Positions 17,168-26,209 of a stretch of DNA of 64,000 nucleotides are shown in pieces. Position 1 is the stretch's first letter. Every line of letters begins with the position of its first letter. The position numbers and the translations under genes are program-made. Location: contig NZ_CP018799.1 in the NCBI RefSeq assembly GCF_002795805.1, forward strand, positions 1,295,001-1,359,000, in the 5' to 3' direction. The DNA comes from Mariprofundus aestuarium. Its GTDB lineage: Bacteria > Pseudomonadota > Zetaproteobacteria > Mariprofundales > Mariprofundaceae. The notes under the pieces are model-generated. The model was given only the letters and a program-made list of their open reading frames with translations. It ran no database searches and was not told where the DNA came from.

Positions 17168-17563
17168 ATGCAAATCCAGAGCGATAGCCGCACCTTCTAC
17201 GAACGCATTGGTGGTGAAGAGCCCCTGCGCCAACTGGTACAGCGCTTCTATTTTCATATGGATAAGCTGAAGGAAGCAGAGACCATCCGCTGGATGCATG
17301 CGGACAACCTGCAATCAGCCGAGGATAAACTATTCATGTTCCTATCCGGCTGGATGGGTGGCCCATCACTGTTCATTGAGAAGTTCGGCCACCCTCGCCT
17401 ACGCATGCGCCACATCACCTTCAAAATCGGCGAGTCAGAGCGCGATCAATGGATGCTCTGCATGAAACATGCACTGGCTGACGTGGTAGCAGATAAGACC
17501 CTCTCTGACGAACTCTACGCCGCCCTACACGGCATCGCCGACTTCATGCGCAATCAGCCCTGA
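17168..17563 (+). CDS. Truncated (2/2) haemoglobin, group II
   Basis: A 131-residue globin. It begins TFYERIGGEEPLRQLVQRFYFHMDK (helices A-B), has FLSGWMGGPSLFIEKFGHPRLRMRH with the proximal His in LRMRH, and a Trp in DQWMLCM at the G8 position typical of group II. The fold binds haem and oxygen or NO in the cytoplasm. Its location beside hemN and cytochromes suits a role in oxygen or NO handling. No fused reductase domain is present. Confidence 0.9.
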   Translation: MQIQSDSRTFYERIGGEEPLRQLVQRFYFHMDKLKEAETIRWMHADNLQSAEDKLFMFLSGWMGGPSLFIEKFGHPRLRMRHITFKIGESERDQWMLCMKHALADVVADKTLSDELYAALHGIADFMRNQP

Positions 17564-17660
17564 TCATCCACACCTACCAGCCAAGCAGCAGGAGTCGCCC
17601 AAAGAATGACACTCAGAGCTGCCCGCTGACTTAGTATCGACTCAAATCGTCAAAACAAAT

Positions 17661-18419
17661 TTAGTATTCCGGACCAACAGGCGTCGGATCTTTCGAGTCT
17701 AGCAACTCCACAGAAACATCCACGTTTGTGTTGATATAGCCTTGCGGATTCGTTTTCCCCATCATTAGAAAGGCCGAGGTTGAAACATCAACCTGTGGCC
17801 CCTGGCATTGCTTACTTTTTTTATTGTTCGAATGCTCTGCAGGACAAAAGTCTGTTATGTAAAGCACGACTGATTTCGCCACCTTTGGACTTTTTCCCAG
17901 TCTTTGAGTCAGCTCTTTAACTATAACGCCTGGCAAGTAATTATTGGTGGGCGGGTTGTTATTATTGATTTGCGCGACCAGAGATGATTCGCCGCTTTGA
18001 GCACAAAATTCATCATCCAAGCATGTCACCCGTACTTTTCTACCGCATAGGTTCCAGTTTTCGATACAGCTTGGTTCTGATCGGGAATCTTTTGAACATT
18101 TCTTCATCCCCTGCAACTTAGTTGAATCGCTTGGCGCCACGAACCAATGGCGGTAATCACCCTGATGGAGTCTCATATCTTCTTCAGTGTTGTCACACGC
18201 AAGCCCAAAGCGCTTGGTACTCATAGCTCCCATTGTTGATTTCCACTTACCATCTGCAAAATATGTATTGTCGGTGGAGTTGACAATCGACATCGGCATA
18301 ACTCCCCAGTCTGCCCCGTCTGTCTCGGGAATGGCCTTTTGCAAACCTTTTATTGGAGAAGTACTAGTGCAGCCGGATATTACTAGTGACAGCAGGGCTA
18401 TCAAAAGTGGTTTTATCAT
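17661..18419 (-). CDS. Lipoprotein with expansin/RlpA-like double-psi barrel
   Basis: A 252-residue protein with a lipoprotein signal (LLSLVISGC, lipidated Cys at residue 17). The middle and C-terminal parts carry CGRKVRVTCLD, VVLYITDFCP and QVDVSTSAFLMMG...GYINTNVDVSVELL. These match the order C-G-x-x-V, V-x-D-x-C-P and D-L-S-x-x-A-F...G-x-I of double-psi beta barrels in expansins and RlpA. Such proteins bind or loosen polysaccharide, including peptidoglycan. Many Cys suggest disulphides. I took ATG 18419 because the longer frame starts at a TTG. Family assignment is inference. Confidence 0.6.
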   Translation of the reverse strand: MIKPLLIALLSLVISGCTSTSPIKGLQKAIPETDGADWGVMPMSIVNSTDNTYFADGKWKSTMGAMSTKRFGLACDNTEEDMRLHQGDYRHWFVAPSDSTKLQGMKKCSKDSRSEPSCIENWNLCGRKVRVTCLDDEFCAQSGESSLVAQINNNNPPTNNYLPGVIVKELTQRLGKSPKVAKSVVLYITDFCPAEHSNNKKSKQCQGPQVDVSTSAFLMMGKTNPQGYINTNVDVSVELLDSKDPTPVGPEY

Positions 18420-18586
18420 GTTTGTAACACCTATCCCCTCATGGTTGGGTTGATCCAAATATTATTATTTCACGATACTGATTTGTCCATTTGTCAGGCG
18501 TGTTTCTGACTCTAGCCAAGTTCACCATGTTTAGTGTGTATTGCCACTTCTTTCCATACACTATTGAAGAAAGTCTGTTATTGAAC

Positions 18587-18635
18587 GACTTCTGCCGATC
18601 GCGACAGGCAACTCACGGCCAAACGCGGTCATTCG
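18587..18635 (-). repeat. 67-bp palindrome family, copy E
   Basis: ACTTCTGCCGATCGCGACAG through CGGCCAAACGCGGTCATTCG. It matches copies A and G, with its left third unrecognisable. It separates the lipoprotein from the binding-protein/kinase pair. Confidence 0.8.
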
Positions 18636-18746
18636 TTACACTCCTATGCGTCTAGAAAACCAGTGGCATTTCAGAATATAGATAAACAATCTGATTGTAC
18701 TATACTTGTTACAAGATGGGAAAAAGCATTGCTAACTGGAGCTTTT

Positions 18747-19715
18747 TTGAAACCTGTAACTTATAAGCTGAAGGCAGCTTGCTTTATTGCTGTTTTAACT
18801 GCCCCTCTTCTCTTCTCCTCTGCTTTATCGGCAGAAGAGTTGCAGCCGTCGTGGGCTGGGGGTAGAACGTTCGTGGTCGGCTTTGCCCAAGACACGATGT
18901 CTAATGATTGGCGTGCATCACAGGTCAACGCTGTTAAAGAGGCTCTGGCTAAATACCCCTACATCCGATTTGTTTATACCGATGCAAAAGGCAGTACTGC
19001 ACAACAGGTTCTCGATATTGAAAATCTGGTAGAACAAGGCATTGATCTACTCATTACCAGCCCCAGAGACGGTAAGTCGATGACTCCGGTGATATCCAGC
19101 GTTTATAAGAAGAGAATTCCCGTAATGCTTTTGACCCGGCAGATTGAGAGTGATGACTTCACCATTTTCCTCGGCGCCGATGACCATAAGATAGGTGCTC
19201 AGGTGGCAGAGAGGATCGCTGAGAGGCTGCATAAAAAAGGGCGTGTAGTGATGGTGACAGGCGTTCCAACGGCGACCACCGCTATCAAACGCACAGAAGG
19301 TTTTTTTGAGGCGTTGAAGGCCTATCCAGAGATCAAGGTAGTGGCGAAAAGAAATGGAAACTATTTGCGGGGCAACGCCATTATGGCTATGGATGAACTG
19401 CTGAATGAGGGGGTTATGTTTGATGCGATCTACGCACAGAGTGACAGCATGGCCGTGGGTATCCGTCTGGCCCTTAAAAAAAATGGTATAAATCCGAAAA
19501 GCATTCCCATTGTCGGTATCGATTATATCTCAGAGGCGAGAGAGGCAATCCGAAGTGGAGAACAGGATGCTACATTTATCTATCCTACCTGTGGCCCCGA
19601 GGCTGAGGAGTATATTTTGAAAATCCTAAAGGGCGAGCAGACCCCTAAGTATGTCGACATTCCATCGCAGATGATCACCATAGAGAATGTTGAGCAGCTC
19701 GCTCCGATCTTCTGA
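18747..19715 (+). CDS. Periplasmic sugar-binding-type protein (TorT/LuxP-like)
   Basis: A 322-residue exported protein with a signal peptide ending SALSAEE, then a type I periplasmic binding fold: VVGFAQDTMSNDWRASQVNAVKEAL, a DLLITSPRDGKSM hinge, IFLGADDHKIGAQVAERI and IVGIDYISEAREAI. This is the ribose-binding (Peripla_BP_4) build. The start is TTG 18747, five bases after GGAG; a GTG at 18663 would place 28 extra residues before the signal peptide. No transporter genes are near. It ends six bases before a hybrid kinase, so it is probably the kinase's ligand-binding partner, as TorT is for TorS or LuxP for LuxQ. Confidence 0.85.
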   Translation: MKPVTYKLKAACFIAVLTAPLLFSSALSAEELQPSWAGGRTFVVGFAQDTMSNDWRASQVNAVKEALAKYPYIRFVYTDAKGSTAQQVLDIENLVEQGIDLLITSPRDGKSMTPVISSVYKKRIPVMLLTRQIESDDFTIFLGADDHKIGAQVAERIAERLHKKGRVVMVTGVPTATTAIKRTEGFFEALKAYPEIKVVAKRNGNYLRGNAIMAMDELLNEGVMFDAIYAQSDSMAVGIRLALKKNGINPKSIPIVGIDYISEAREAIRSGEQDATFIYPTCGPEAEEYILKILKGEQTPKYVDIPSQMITIENVEQLAPIF

Positions 19716-19721
19716 GGATTT

Positions 19722-22700
19722 ATGAAAGTAAAGGTTAAACTGATTCTAATCTGGCTTCTCTCTCTTGTGGTGATGCTACTTCTGATGGCAAGTGTGACGG
19801 CTTACTTCTCATGGAATTATCATCAGCTTGAGGCAAAGGAGAGGATTCAACACGGATTTAATGAGCTGGATCGTACCATTCACCTAGAACTGAATACGCT
19901 GAAGGCGAATGCCAAGATACTCTCCGAAGATAGGCAAGTAGTCGCAGGGATCAGTATGATCAGCAGTTATCAGGATATAAATAGCTATCAGCCGCTAATT
20001 TTTGATGTTGAGAAGAGAAAGTTGGCCTCTATTCTCTCATCACTGGCAAGTGCCTCCGATATCGATGTGATTGCGCTCTATGATGGCAACTCCCGGTTGA
20101 GCTCCTTTTTCATCCATGATGATGACCAAGAACAGACCCATTCTGAAAGTTTTGCTACTCTCCCCCACCAACGCCCTGATGAAGTAAAATATGTCGGTTA
20201 TCTCTCTTATGATCAGGGAAGCGCAAAGGTTTTTATCTCCAGCACCATCCATGAGCCATTTATTGAATCCAGAGAGTTGCCGGACTTTTTTACCGCGAAG
20301 CTGCTGCAGGTGCCAGTCAAAGAGCCCTTAACAAGAATCTACGATGGCGGTGAAGGGCTGGTTCTTGAGATGCTGCAGCCAATCTGGCGCTCTCTTCCTG
20401 CCGGAGAGAGAAGAGAGGTTGGTTTCCTGAGGCTTGCGAAGGTGATGGATAAAGCATTCGCTGTTAAAGTCTCAAAGAGTGCAGCACTGGAGTTCTCCAT
20501 CTGGCTTTCAGAATCCAGACAGTTCGGAAACATTCAGGGCATAGATGATCTGAACCCATTTTTAGCCAGTGAAACCGTGCAGATGGAGCTACCCGGAGTT
20601 TATCAACACACATGGGTAGAAGACGTTGAACATTTCATGGGAATTAGCAATCAACAGCTTGCCAATGGTCAGAGCGTAGCCTTTATCTTTAATGTTTCAA
20701 AACAGCAGCTGCAATTGGATATGGAGCAAGTGAGAAATGCCGCACTGCTTGTACTGCTTTTTGGCTTTATTTTGGCCCCATTTGGGATCTATTTGCTCAA
20801 TAGGAATATTTCACTCCCGATTAGCAGATTAACTTCCGGTGTCGAATCATTGAGTATGGGAAGCTTTAATCGCATCGAAGGGCTTAATGAAAAAGATGAG
20901 TTCGGATATCTGGCCAGTGCATTTAACAACATGAGCGATGCAATCCAGAAGCGAGGGGAGGAACTAAAGCAGAGTGAAGAGAGGTTCTCGCTGGCTATGC
21001 GCGGAGCCAATGATGGACTGTGGGACTGGAATCTGCTGACCGATGAGGTCTACTACTCGCCGCGCTGGTTTACCATGCTCGGCTATGAGCCCGATGCCTT
21101 TCCAGCCGTTCTCGACACCTGGAGTAGGCTGGCGCATCCAGATGACAAGGAGAGGTTTCTGCAACACGCACAGGATTATCTTGAAGAGCGTGTCGACAAG
21201 ATGGAGATGGAGATGCGCATGAAGCATCGGGATGGTCATGATGTGATCGTACTCACACGTTCCATCAAGGTGGTCCGGGAGTCCGATGGCAAGCCGATTC
21301 GTCTGGTCGGAACCCATGTCGACATCACTGAGCAGAAAGAGGCAAGCATTTTTCTCTCTGCTTTGCTGGATAACATCGGGGAGGCAATGGTCTCCTGCGA
21401 TGCTCAGGGGAACTTGGTGCAATTCAATCAGGCTGCCATGCAATTACATGGGCTGCCTGCGAAGCCCATTCCAACCGAACAGTGGGCTGAGTACTATGAT
21501 TTGTATCAACCTGACGGATGCACCCTGTTACGCAGAGAAGAGATACCACTGTTCCGAGCGCTTCAGGGCGAGCATGTCCAAAATGTTGAGATGGTGGTGG
21601 CTCCCAAAAACAGCTCTCCTCGTTTTCTGGTAGCCAATGGTCAACCTCTGGTTGATTCATCAGGTCAGACTTTCGGTGCAGTAGTGACGATGCACGATAT
21701 TACTGAGCGCAAAGATCTTGAAGAACAGCTCATCCAGTCCCAGAAGATGGAGGCTATCGGTACCCTGGTGGGTGGTATTGCCCATGACTTTAATAATACA
21801 CTGGCAGGAATTACAGGGAATCTCTATTTGGCTAAAAAGGGAAGTAAAGATAACTCCGAAACATTCAAGCGACTTGAAACTATTGAGGATCTCTCATTTA
21901 AAGCTGCAGGTATGATCCAGCAGTTGCTCTCTTTTTCTAGAAAAGGGACATTCAACAAGAAGCCGGTCACCATCTCCTCTTTTCTCAAAGAGATTATTAA
22001 AATACACAGAGTTGCCATTCCTGAGAACATCAAGCTTATTCAAGCTATTGAACCCAGTGACATGGAGATTTACGCGGATATTAACCAGATCCAGCAAGTG
22101 ATTGTTAATCTTCTGAACAACGCTCGTGATGCAGTATGCGATGTTCAGAAACCTGAAATCACGCTCCAGCTTGAAAAATACGTTGCAGACAGTCAGTTCA
22201 AAAAAAGCTACCCGGAAGCAGAAGGCGATGAGTTTGCATGTATCAGCGTGATTGATAATGGTGTCGGAGTTAAAGAAGCAGACCTTGAACATCTCTTCGA
22301 GCCTTTCTTCACAACCAAGGAGGTTGGTAAAGGCACAGGGCTTGGATTGTCTATGGCATATGGAACAGTTCAATCTCATGGCGGGGTTATCATGCTTGAT
22401 AGTGCGTATGGTAAAGGTGCAACATTCAAGGTCTATCTACCTCTTCTGAAAGAAACCGGGAGTCTGAGTGTTGATAAATCTGAAGACGAAATTATTCAGG
22501 GCCATGGTGAAACCATCCTGCTTGTAGATGATAATCATGACGTGATTCAGATAGGGCGCGATATTCTTGAAAGCATTGGTTATAAGGTTATTACTGCTCT
22601 AAATGGCTTGGATGCAGTTGAAGTATATAAAGCTCAAGGCAATAGCATTAACCTGATTCTTCTCGATTTGGTCATGCCTGAAATGGGTGGCGTTGAGGCA

Positions 22701-22868
22701 GCCAAGGTCATCCGTGATCTTAATAAAGATGCAAAACTTATCTTTGTGACAGGTTATGATTCTGATCAACAATTAAACGATGCAGAGAATATCTCAGCCA
22801 AGCTTATATCCAAGCCATTCAAGGTGGCTGAATTAAGTCAGGGAATTCAAGCGGTATTAAAGAGCTAG
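19722..22868 (+). CDS. Hybrid sensor histidine kinase
   Basis: A 1048-residue inner-membrane protein. Helix 1 is at about 7-29, an extracytoplasmic sensor domain spans about 30-335, and helix 2 about 338-360. Then come a HAMP domain, two PAS domains (about 420-665), HisKA with phospho-acceptor His in GGIAHDFNN, HATPase with [15 protein letters not shown] and GTGLGLS, and a C-terminal receiver (about 925-1045) with Asp in LLDLVMPEM and Lys in LISKPF. No output domain is present, so signal must pass to a separate phosphotransfer protein. It follows the binding protein by six bases, consistent with ligand sensing by protein-protein contact. Confidence 0.93.
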   Translation: MKVKVKLILIWLLSLVVMLLLMASVTAYFSWNYHQLEAKERIQHGFNELDRTIHLELNTLKANAKILSEDRQVVAGISMISSYQDINSYQPLIFDVEKRKLASILSSLASASDIDVIALYDGNSRLSSFFIHDDDQEQTHSESFATLPHQRPDEVKYVGYLSYDQGSAKVFISSTIHEPFIESRELPDFFTAKLLQVPVKEPLTRIYDGGEGLVLEMLQPIWRSLPAGERREVGFLRLAKVMDKAFAVKVSKSAALEFSIWLSESRQFGNIQGIDDLNPFLASETVQMELPGVYQHTWVEDVEHFMGISNQQLANGQSVAFIFNVSKQQLQLDMEQVRNAALLVLLFGFILAPFGIYLLNRNISLPISRLTSGVESLSMGSFNRIEGLNEKDEFGYLASAFNNMSDAIQKRGEELKQSEERFSLAMRGANDGLWDWNLLTDEVYYSPRWFTMLGYEPDAFPAVLDTWSRLAHPDDKERFLQHAQDYLEERVDKMEMEMRMKHRDGHDVIVLTRSIKVVRESDGKPIRLVGTHVDITEQKEASIFLSALLDNIGEAMVSCDAQGNLVQFNQAAMQLHGLPAKPIPTEQWAEYYDLYQPDGCTLLRREEIPLFRALQGEHVQNVEMVVAPKNSSPRFLVANGQPLVDSSGQTFGAVVTMHDITERKDLEEQLIQSQKMEAIGTLVGGIAHDFNNTLAGITGNLYLAKKGSKDNSETFKRLETIEDLSFKAAGMIQQLLSFSRKGTFNKKPVTISSFLKEIIKIHRVAIPENIKLIQAIEPSDMEIYADINQIQQVIVNLLNNARDAVCDVQKPEITLQLEKYVADSQFKKSYPEAEGDEFACISVIDNGVGVKEADLEHLFEPFFTTKEVGKGTGLGLSMAYGTVQSHGGVIMLDSAYGKGATFKVYLPLLKETGSLSVDKSEDEIIQGHGETILLVDDNHDVIQIGRDILESIGYKVITALNGLDAVEVYKAQGNSINLILLDLVMPEMGGVEAAKVIRDLNKDAKLIFVTGYDSDQQLNDAENISAKLISKPFKVAELSQGIQAVLKS

Positions 22869-22892
22869 CCTGCTGGTCTCCCCTGCGTTCTT

Positions 22893-23146
22893 TTAGCCAG
22901 TGGAGACCAGGCAATGTTTAATGATGTCTGGATCGAATTCACCGTAAGCATCGGCAGGTTCAAGAGAGACTTTCAACTTATCGCCAAAGCTCTTGCCTTC
23001 CAGCGCTAGTTCCAGCCCGGGAACGATATTCTCTTCGCCATGCAGATAAGGCATCGGCTCGCCACCAGTGATGTGTCGATGATGGTGCCTTGATCATTGG
23101 TCAGGGTGTAGTGAAATGAAACAACTTTATGGTTAGTGATCTGCAT
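22893..23146 (-). pseudogene. Frameshifted, truncated SlyD/FkpB-type peptidyl-prolyl isomerase
   Basis: The first frame reads [18 protein letters not shown] then QGTIIDTS, as in SlyD-type FKBPs. Near 23068 one base appears lost and the reading continues in another frame as [37 protein letters not shown] and DAYGEF. The joined product stops after about 84 residues, about half the usual length, lacking the C-terminal part. AGGGG precedes the ATG. The frame change and missing end indicate a decayed gene. It lies in the gap after the hybrid kinase. Confidence 0.8.
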
Positions 23147-23232
23147 AGTTAACCCCTGTTTTCAGAGACGAAGAACTTAATAAGACGTCTGAAACGCTAT
23201 AAGGTAGCAGATGCCCAAAGCTTTACTAATGT

Positions 23233-23397
23233 CTACGCCTCAAACAATTTGTCTAAATTGTGAATGCCAATTTTTAGTAGTTGATCAAAGACCAAAATAA
23301 CTCTCCGAATAATTTCAGGGTCATCCGTTAAATCTGCATAGGATAATAGTCTCTTTATTCCAGCTATGAGTGGATCACTATGCCAAACTATACAGCG
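23233..23397 (-). pseudogene. Unidentified coding remnant
   Basis: A 54-codon open stretch without a good start reads WHSDPLIAGIKRLLSYADLT then DDPEIIRRVILVFDQLLKI and ends in LDKLFEA. It looks like the C-terminal end of a helical protein. An in-frame TGA sits just upstream (23398-23400). I do not recognise the family. Confidence 0.3.
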
Positions 23398-23452
23398 TCA
23401 ATTAACTTGGCCGCATAGCGACAATTACGATGGCCGGTACTGATGGCTTTCT

Positions 23453-23509
23453 AAATGTCCGCTTTTGCCGTTATGCGACCGTCGAGGTTCGGCCAAACGC
23501 GGTCATTCG
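23453..23509. repeat. 67-bp palindrome family, copy F
   Basis: AAATGTCCGCTTTTGCCG at one end and CGGCCAAACGCGGTCATTCG at the other are clear inverted arms. The centre is shorter than in the 67-bp copies (57 bp in all). It marks the border between the kinase pair and the next sensory operon. Confidence 0.75.
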
Positions 23510-23595
23510 CGACTGCGCAAAAAGATGCATGCACTCTATCCAGCGTTGCTGTCATCTTCTTGTAAATAACTAAACGTTTACCTGCAGGTTGATAA

Positions 23596-25746
23596 TTATA
23601 CGCTGAACCTTTTATCTTCATACGCTTTTAAACAGGCATCCACAGCCTCAGGATCATAAAATATCCCGCGCTTGGCCTTGATTTCATCCAGTGCAAAATC
23701 AATACCCAGTGCAGCTCGATAAGGGCGATGTGAGCTTATCGCTTCTACCACATCGGCGACCGCTACAATGCGCGCCTCCAGACATATTTCGTCCCCTTTG
23801 AGCCCCTGTGGGTAGCCCGATCCATCCACCCGTTCATGATGCTGATGGGCTATATCAGCAACAGGCCATGGGAATTTGATATCTTTAAGAATATCGTAAC
23901 CAATGGTTGTATGCTCTTTGATCAGTTGAAATTCAAATTTCGTCAATTGCGTAGGTTTAGAGAGGAGCTCAGCAGGTGTCTGGATTTTCCCGATATCATG
24001 GATGGATGCCCCCATCCTGATGCCTTCGATCTGGCCTTCATCCAGCCCCATCTCTTCTGCAATGGCACAAGCAATTTCAGCTACCCGCTGCTGGTGGCCT
24101 GCGGTGTACGGATCTCTGGCCTCAACAGCCTTGGATATGGCTCCCACAGTACCAGCCAGACTATCTTTAAGGTCGAAATGACTCTTGAGAAGCTCATCGC
24201 AGGCTCTGTTTTTGTCAGTGATATCACGCAGGAAGGCATTGAAATAAGTGTCACCGTTATCCTTCTCCACAACAATCGACAGCTCTATCGGCAGCAGGTG
24301 CCCATCACTGTGGAGCGCTTCAATTTCTATCACCTTGTTCAGGACAGCCCCTTCACCAGTGGCCAGAAAGTGTTTGATTCCCTCTTCATGCTGCTGCCTA
24401 TTGCCCTGCGGTATGATTGATTCAGTTAAGGCATGGCCCAGAACCTCTTCCTTTTTCCAGCCAAATATTAGTTCCGCATGCGGATTCCATTCTCTTATGA
24501 GTCCATCCGCATCAATTTGGATAAAGGCATCGAGTGCCGTCTCGAGAATCCGTTTTGCCTGGACCTCCTGGCGAAGTGTCCGTTGCTCAGATCGTTTTTG
24601 ATCAGTGATATCCCGCGCATTCGCGATATATCCAGCCACCTTGTTTTCAGCAACAAGATATGGGTAATAATGTATATCCATGTATAGCGTCTTAGAATTT
24701 GGAAAATCGAACCACGTCTGATAATTGACTTCTTCCCCGGCTAAACAGCGCTCGACTTTGGGTCTTATTATTTCATTAAAGAACTGTTCCCCAAATAGCT
24801 CGGCCACTGTATGCCCAATCATCTCATCTTGTGTTTTATTAAATGCCTTCATATATGCCGGATTAGCAGAAAGGTAAGTGAAACCACTATCCAGCATCGC
24901 CATCATATCTGTGGAAGACGAAACAATATGCTCGAACTGACGGAGCGCCGCCTCAGCCTCTTTCTGCTCGGTAATATCTTCGCCGGAAAACAAAACGCCT
25001 GAAGGTTTGCCCTGCTCATCTCTGAGTATAGTGTTATGGAAGGCAATTATTCTTCGCTTGCCAGTTTTTGTAATAACTTCGTTTTCATAATATTCAACAG
25101 GGTCAATCTCTCCATTCATTAACTGATCAAACACACCCTTAATTTCTTCTCGAATGTCATCACTAATGAAGAGCTCAAACCAGTTCTTACCTATAGTTTC
25201 ATTTTCATCACAGCAAAGTATCTCAGCCCCTTTCCTATTCATGAGCTTGATATCACCCTTCGAATCCAACACACAAAACATGACACCTGCAATATCAAGG
25301 TATGTCTGAGCCTGCTTTCTCTCCATCTGAATGATCATCTCTGCATGCCTGTTCTGGGTGACATACTCCCACTCTCGCAGGGCTCGCTCTGCCATATGCG
25401 GCATCTCTGCAAACATAGAATCACTTTTGACCACGTAATCCAGCGCCCCGAATTTCAGGGCGTTTACGGCTACTTTTTCGTCGCCGTACGCTGTCATCAT
25501 GATAATGGGGAATATCCGATTCTCTACAGTTCCGGGCAGCAACTCGAGCCCTTCACCGTCAGGCAATCGGTTATCAAGCAGCATCAAATCCGGTTGCTGC
25601 CCGGCCAGTATCGATTTCGCCTCTTTCAGTGTTTTGACATGCTGTAGCTGCCATGATGCATGGTGATCTTCAAAGGCACGGGTTATCAATGCCGCATGTG
25701 CCTCTTCATCCTCAACAAGCAGGATAGTTTTCTGCTGCTCACTCAT
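23596..25746 (-). CDS. Receiver-PAS-HD-GYP cyclic di-GMP phosphodiesterase
   Basis: A 716-residue cytosolic protein. Residues 8-125 are a receiver with phospho-acceptor Asp in LMLLDNRLPDG and a Lys in VVKSD. Three PAS domains follow (about 145-520). The C-terminal HD-GYP domain has HDIGK, the HHERVDGSGYPQGL signature and VADVVEAISSHRPYR. Family members hydrolyse cyclic di-GMP. It is the last gene of a five-gene run (31098-23596) and is probably the output, phosphorylated by the kinases encoded upstream. Confidence 0.93.
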   Translation of the reverse strand: MSEQQKTILLVEDEEAHAALITRAFEDHHASWQLQHVKTLKEAKSILAGQQPDLMLLDNRLPDGEGLELLPGTVENRIFPIIMMTAYGDEKVAVNALKFGALDYVVKSDSMFAEMPHMAERALREWEYVTQNRHAEMIIQMERKQAQTYLDIAGVMFCVLDSKGDIKLMNRKGAEILCCDENETIGKNWFELFISDDIREEIKGVFDQLMNGEIDPVEYYENEVITKTGKRRIIAFHNTILRDEQGKPSGVLFSGEDITEQKEAEAALRQFEHIVSSSTDMMAMLDSGFTYLSANPAYMKAFNKTQDEMIGHTVAELFGEQFFNEIIRPKVERCLAGEEVNYQTWFDFPNSKTLYMDIHYYPYLVAENKVAGYIANARDITDQKRSEQRTLRQEVQAKRILETALDAFIQIDADGLIREWNPHAELIFGWKKEEVLGHALTESIIPQGNRQQHEEGIKHFLATGEGAVLNKVIEIEALHSDGHLLPIELSIVVEKDNGDTYFNAFLRDITDKNRACDELLKSHFDLKDSLAGTVGAISKAVEARDPYTAGHQQRVAEIACAIAEEMGLDEGQIEGIRMGASIHDIGKIQTPAELLSKPTQLTKFEFQLIKEHTTIGYDILKDIKFPWPVADIAHQHHERVDGSGYPQGLKGDEICLEARIVAVADVVEAISSHRPYRAALGIDFALDEIKAKRGIFYDPEAVDACLKAYEDKRFSV

Positions 25747-25765
25747 CAGTCGCTCAGTCCGGTTT

Positions 25766-26209
25766 TCATGACCATGGGTAATGGTTCCAGGCCAACCAGT
25801 AATAACCGAGGTCTTTCATCAGCTTGCTGAACTGATCAAAATCCAGCGGTTTCACAAGGTAACTGTTGGCGTGGTATTCATAGGCCTTGGCCGCATCTGT
25901 TTCCGCTGCTGATGTTGTCAGCACCACGACAGGCAGGCTTTTCGTAACATCCGACTCTCGTATCTGCCTCAATACTTCCAGCCCATCAATTTTGGGCAGG
26001 CGAAGATCCAGCAGAATTACATGGGGCAAAGAATAAGTTTCCGCATCGGCATACAGACCACGATTAAACACATAATCCAGGGCCTCTTCTCCATCCTTTA
26101 CATGGTGAATCTTATTAGCGAGTGCATGATCCTCAAAGCTACGCATCACCAGTTCAGCATGAGCCTCATTATCTTCAACCAATAGAATATTTAGTGCTTC
26201 CCCTTTCAT
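25766..26209 (-). CDS. Single-domain response regulator
   Basis: A 147-residue receiver with the acidic pair in LLVEDNEAHAE, phospho-acceptor Asp in ILLDLRLPKIDG, Thr in VVLTTSA and Lys in YLVKPLDF. The loop FNRGLYADAETYSLP resembles the Rcp1 type that pairs with phytochrome-like kinases. Its start overlaps the stop of the kinase gene upstream (ATGA), and the HD-GYP gene follows after 19 bases. It may be a phosphate relay or sink within this operon. Confidence 0.92.
   Translation of the reverse strand: MKGEALNILLVEDNEAHAELVMRSFEDHALANKIHHVKDGEEALDYVFNRGLYADAETYSLPHVILLDLRLPKIDGLEVLRQIRESDVTKSLPVVVLTTSAAETDAAKAYEYHANSYLVKPLDFDQFSKLMKDLGYYWLAWNHYPWS

Noticed and set aside
22875-22911. GGTCTCC / GGAGACC inverted repeat as terminator of the hybrid kinase
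   Set aside because: The loop is over 20 bases and no T run follows; the right arm lies inside the slyD remnant.
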